Source: Bacteroidales bacterium (GTDB lineage Bacteria > Bacteroidota > Bacteroidia > Bacteroidales > JALTDM01). Taken from it: 7,447 nucleotides of DNA. Within the stretch, counting starts at the first letter, position 1; every line of letters begins with the position of its first letter. Shown here in pieces: positions 5,457-7,447 of this stretch. The notes beneath the pieces are model-generated. The model made no database searches. It worked only from the letters and a program-made list of their open reading frames with translations, and was not told the origin of the DNA. Location of the stretch: assembly GCA_027073875.1 (NCBI GenBank), contig JALTEO010000242.1:1-7447 (forward strand), given 5' to 3'. The position numbers and the translations under genes are program-made.

Positions 5457-6728
5457 ATGAAACTACATCTATTTTTATTTCTGGTATTGGTGTCGCTTTT
5501 TGTTAAAGCCCAAGACACTGTTAAGGTCATGCAATATAATTTGCTGAATTATGGAAATACAACTTCCTACTGCACAACCGATAATAATAATGTTGACGAC
5601 AAAAACGGCTATATACAGAAAATTATTGGTTTTGTATTGCCGGATATTCTTGCAGTGGAAGAAATTCACGGAACAACTTCCGTTATTGACGGCTTATTGG
5701 ATAATGTCTTGAATCAAGATGGAAGAACTTATTATCAGCGTGCCCATATTACCAATTATTCAAATTCCGATATTGTGAATATGCTTTATTATGATGCCCG
5801 TAAATTTACACTCTACTGGGAACATGCTATTTCTACTTCATTACGCGATATTAATATTTATACGCTGTATTATAATTCACCTGATTTATCGACACAACAC
5901 GATACGGTTTTTATAAATTTTATGGTAGCACATTTGAAGGCGGGAAGTTCTTCGTCTGATAAGGATAAGCGTGCTGATATGACAGCGGCATTGATGGATT
6001 ATCTTGACCAAGAAGATATGACCGGAAATAATCTGGCATTGGGGGATTTTAATCTGTATTCCAGTAGTGAGGAGGCATTTCAAAATTTAGTAAATTATAC
6101 CGATGAATCGTTGCGTTTTTACGACCCTGTCAATCAGCTGGGGACATGGCACAACAATAGTGATTTTGCCGCTTATCATACGCAATCGACTCATACCGAT
6201 GATGATGACTGTCATGCTTCGGGTGGTTTAGATGACCGATTCGATTTTATCTTGATTTCCAATGAGGTAAAAAACAATTTGTTCAAAGTGAAATATGTGC
6301 AGGGAAGTTATGAAGCAGTTGCTCAAGACGGCAATCATTTTAATGGTAGTTTGCTCGATAACCCAACAAATACCAGCGTGCCATCAACGATTTTATCATC
6401 GCTGTATGATAATTCCGACCATTTGCCGGTAACATTAAAATTGCGAATTAATCAAACACCGGCATTAAGCATAAATACACAAACAGCAGATTTCTATTTC
6501 TCGGTAAATAATCCGGTTGACGAAACCATCAAATTATCATTTGGCTATCATACTAAAGTGTTGACTGTTCAATTATTTTCAGTGCTTGGTAAATTATTGA
6601 TACAAGATGAAGTTGAGCCCTATGTATTTCAAAAGGATATAACCGTAAGCTCTTTGTCACAAGGTGTATATTTCCTGAAAGTGAGTGATGGGAAAATGAT
6701 GAAAATAAAGAAATTAGTTGTACATTAA
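5457..6728 (+). CDS. T9SS-secreted endonuclease/exonuclease/phosphatase family protein
   Basis: The signal peptide spans residues 1-19 (hydrophobic LFLFLVLVSLFV, cleavage after VKAQ or VKA). Residues 21-331 carry the metal-dependent EEP fold of DNase I, exonuclease III and related phosphodiesterases: MQYNLLNYG with N28, ILAVEEIHG with the metal-binding Glu (E68 or E69), the catalytic-type His in VAHLKAG (H159), LALGDFNLY with D197 and N199, DDRFDFIL (260-267) and the terminal NSDHLPV (D321, H322). The full motif set suggests an active enzyme. Residues about 345-423 are a T9SS type A sorting domain (FSVLGKLLIQDEV, LSQGVYFLKVSDGK, basic end KIKKLVVH). It probably acts outside the cell on DNA, RNA or phosphoester lipids; the substrate cannot be told from the sequence. 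It follows the GH18-like gene by 126 bases on the same strand and could share its transcript. No repeat insertion is seen in it. Confidence 0.88.
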   Translation: MKLHLFLFLVLVSLFVKAQDTVKVMQYNLLNYGNTTSYCTTDNNNVDDKNGYIQKIIGFVLPDILAVEEIHGTTSVIDGLLDNVLNQDGRTYYQRAHITNYSNSDIVNMLYYDARKFTLYWEHAISTSLRDINIYTLYYNSPDLSTQHDTVFINFMVAHLKAGSSSSDKDKRADMTAALMDYLDQEDMTGNNLALGDFNLYSSSEEAFQNLVNYTDESLRFYDPVNQLGTWHNNSDFAAYHTQSTHTDDDDCHASGGLDDRFDFILISNEVKNNLFKVKYVQGSYEAVAQDGNHFNGSLLDNPTNTSVPSTILSSLYDNSDHLPVTLKLRINQTPALSINTQTADFYFSVNNPVDETIKLSFGYHTKVLTVQLFSVLGKLLIQDEVEPYVFQKDITVSSLSQGVYFLKVSDGKMMKIKKLVVH

Positions 6729-6737
6729 TTTAGAGAG

Positions 6738-6870
6738 GAGGTCTCGCAAAATCAAAAAGAAGCTGTCATTCTGAGCAATGCGAAGAATCTCAATACATTA
6801 AACGACAATTATTTATAGATTTTTCACTGCGTTCAGAATGACAAAGCCAGAAGTTTTGCAAAGGTCTCAA
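6738..6870. mobile_element. MITE-like composite element with family B core
   Basis: The core is a head-to-head family B pair: GTCATTCTGAGCAATGCG to AATCTCAAT (6764-6794) and TTTTTCACTGCGTTCAG to AATGAC (6820-6842). It is flanked on the left by GAGGTCTCGCAAAA (6738-6751) and on the right by TTTTGCAAAGGTCTCAA (6854-6870). These flanks are imperfect inverted repeats sharing GCAAAA and a GGTCTC/GAGACC box. The right half matches 2543-2592. There is no coding capacity, so if mobile it would need a transposase elsewhere. GAGACCTTTGCAAAA-like termini resemble ends of some insertion sequences, but I cannot name one. Target-site duplications were not recognised. Confidence 0.5.
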
Positions 6871-6885
6871 ATTGTCTCGAAGCCC

Positions 6886-6915
6886 CAAAGGGATCCCTTC
6901 AGGAGGATGCCTTTG
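6886..6915. terminator. Hairpin between convergent genes, possible terminator
   Basis: CAAAGG (6886-6891) pairs with CCTTTG (6910-6915) and ATCC (6893-6896) with GGAT (6905-6908), separated by one G-G mismatch and closed by an 8-base loop. It lies between the convergent EEP gene and permease gene. No T run follows on either strand, so it is not a classical intrinsic terminator. It may be another repeat hairpin. Confidence 0.35.
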
Positions 6916-6940
6916 ACATAAACTGTAAATTGTTATTTGG

Positions 6941-7447
6941 TTAACTGTTTTCCCGCGTATCTAATGCATCTCTTAAGCTATTACCGAGGATAATAAATGC
7001 CAAAACCGTGAGCATAATGGCAATGCCCGGAATAAACGGCAAATGGGGTAGTCCTACCAACATATAACCATAGTGGTTTTTTATCATTGTGCCCCATGAC
7101 GGAACCGGCGGTTGTACGCCAATACCCAAGAAACTTAATCCTGCCTCAATCAAGATGGCAGAAGCAAAATTAGCTGCCGATACCACAATGACAGGCGAAA
7201 AGACATTTGGTAAGATATGTTTAAAGATGATACGAAAATGACTAAACCCAAGCACTCTCCCTGCTTCTACAAATTCTTTTTCTTTGATACTGAGGATTTG
7301 TCCCCGTACAATACGGGCAACTTCTACCCACATAGTGAGTCCCACAGCAATAAATATTTGCCAGAATCCTTTGCCGATAACCATTGTTAAAGCAATGACC
7401 ATTAGTAAAGTAGGAACCGACCACATAACATTGATAAACCACATAAT
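6941..7447 (-). CDS. ABC transporter permease, DppC/OppC type (C-terminal part)
   Basis: This is the C-terminal part of an inner-membrane permease of the dipeptide/oligopeptide/nickel ABC family. The frame stays open through the right window edge, so the N-terminus and at least one membrane segment are missing. The Met near 7444 is internal. Numbering from that Met, the EAA loop that contacts the ATPase is at about 58-82 (EAGRVLGFS, then H76 and LPN). It is followed by EAGLSFLGIGVQPPVPSWG (100-118), the highly characteristic DppC/OppC signature, and ends NSLRDALDT. Hydrophobic segments lie at about 11-40, 83-108 and 137-154. It would pair with a DppB-like permease, ATPases and a binding protein, which should lie beyond the right edge. 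The stop codon is TAA at 6941-6943. It is convergent with the EEP gene and probably unrelated to it. Confidence 0.9.
   Translation of the reverse strand: MMWFINVMWSVPTLLMVIALTMVIGKGFWQIFIAVGLTMWVEVARIVRGQILSIKEKEFVEAGRVLGFSHFRIIFKHILPNVFSPVIVVSAANFASAILIEAGLSFLGIGVQPPVPSWGTMIKNHYGYMLVGLPHLPFIPGIAIMLTVLAFIILGNSLRDALDTRENS

Noticed and set aside
6888..6899. Perfect 12-base palindrome AAGGGATCCCTT as an operator
   Set aside because: It lies between two convergent gene ends, not upstream of a gene, and overlaps the longer hairpin described there.

Overview
The window looks like chromosomal DNA of a Bacteroidota (probably Bacteroidales-like) bacterium. The base composition is AT-rich, the starts have A-rich leaders without Shine-Dalgarno sequences, and two secreted proteins end in type IX secretion (T9SS) type A sorting domains. 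The organism could not be named from the sequence.

Layout: (1) 1-524 is a gene-free stretch packed with several families of small palindromic repeats. (2) 525-2342 (+) encodes a 605-residue exported protein of unrecognised family, with an internal FlgD-like/sorting-like beta domain and a 41-residue segment translated from repeats. (3) 2343-2666 is a second repeat cluster, part of which is an inverted copy of the first, followed by a candidate Bacteroidota promoter. (4) 2667-5330 (+) encodes an 887-residue secreted GH18-like + CUB + concanavalin-like protein with a T9SS tail, again carrying a translated repeat. (5) 5457-6728 (+) encodes a secreted endonuclease/exonuclease/phosphatase-family protein with a T9SS tail. 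(6) 6729-6940, between convergent genes, holds a MITE-like repeat and a hairpin. (7) 6941-7447 (-) is the C-terminal part of a DppC/OppC-type ABC permease cut by the window edge.

Genes 4 and 5 look like outer-surface or secreted scavenging enzymes, one for polymeric carbohydrate and one for nucleic acid or phosphoester. The peptide-type permease may belong to an unrelated, oppositely oriented operon. There is no clear multi-gene defence or biosynthetic system here.

The most unusual content is the repeat system. At least 13 full or partial copies of one palindromic family (ends GTCATTGCGAG / GGCAATCC, swappable core) and several of a second (GTCATTCTGAAC-like) are present. They have entered two exported-protein genes in frame. 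They also flank the 605-residue gene as a 65-base perfect inverted repeat, inside which a short loop is flipped. That gene also has third-codon-position usage opposite to the other two plus-strand genes, with one patch that matches them. Together this suggests local inversion and recombination driven by the repeats; that last step is inference.
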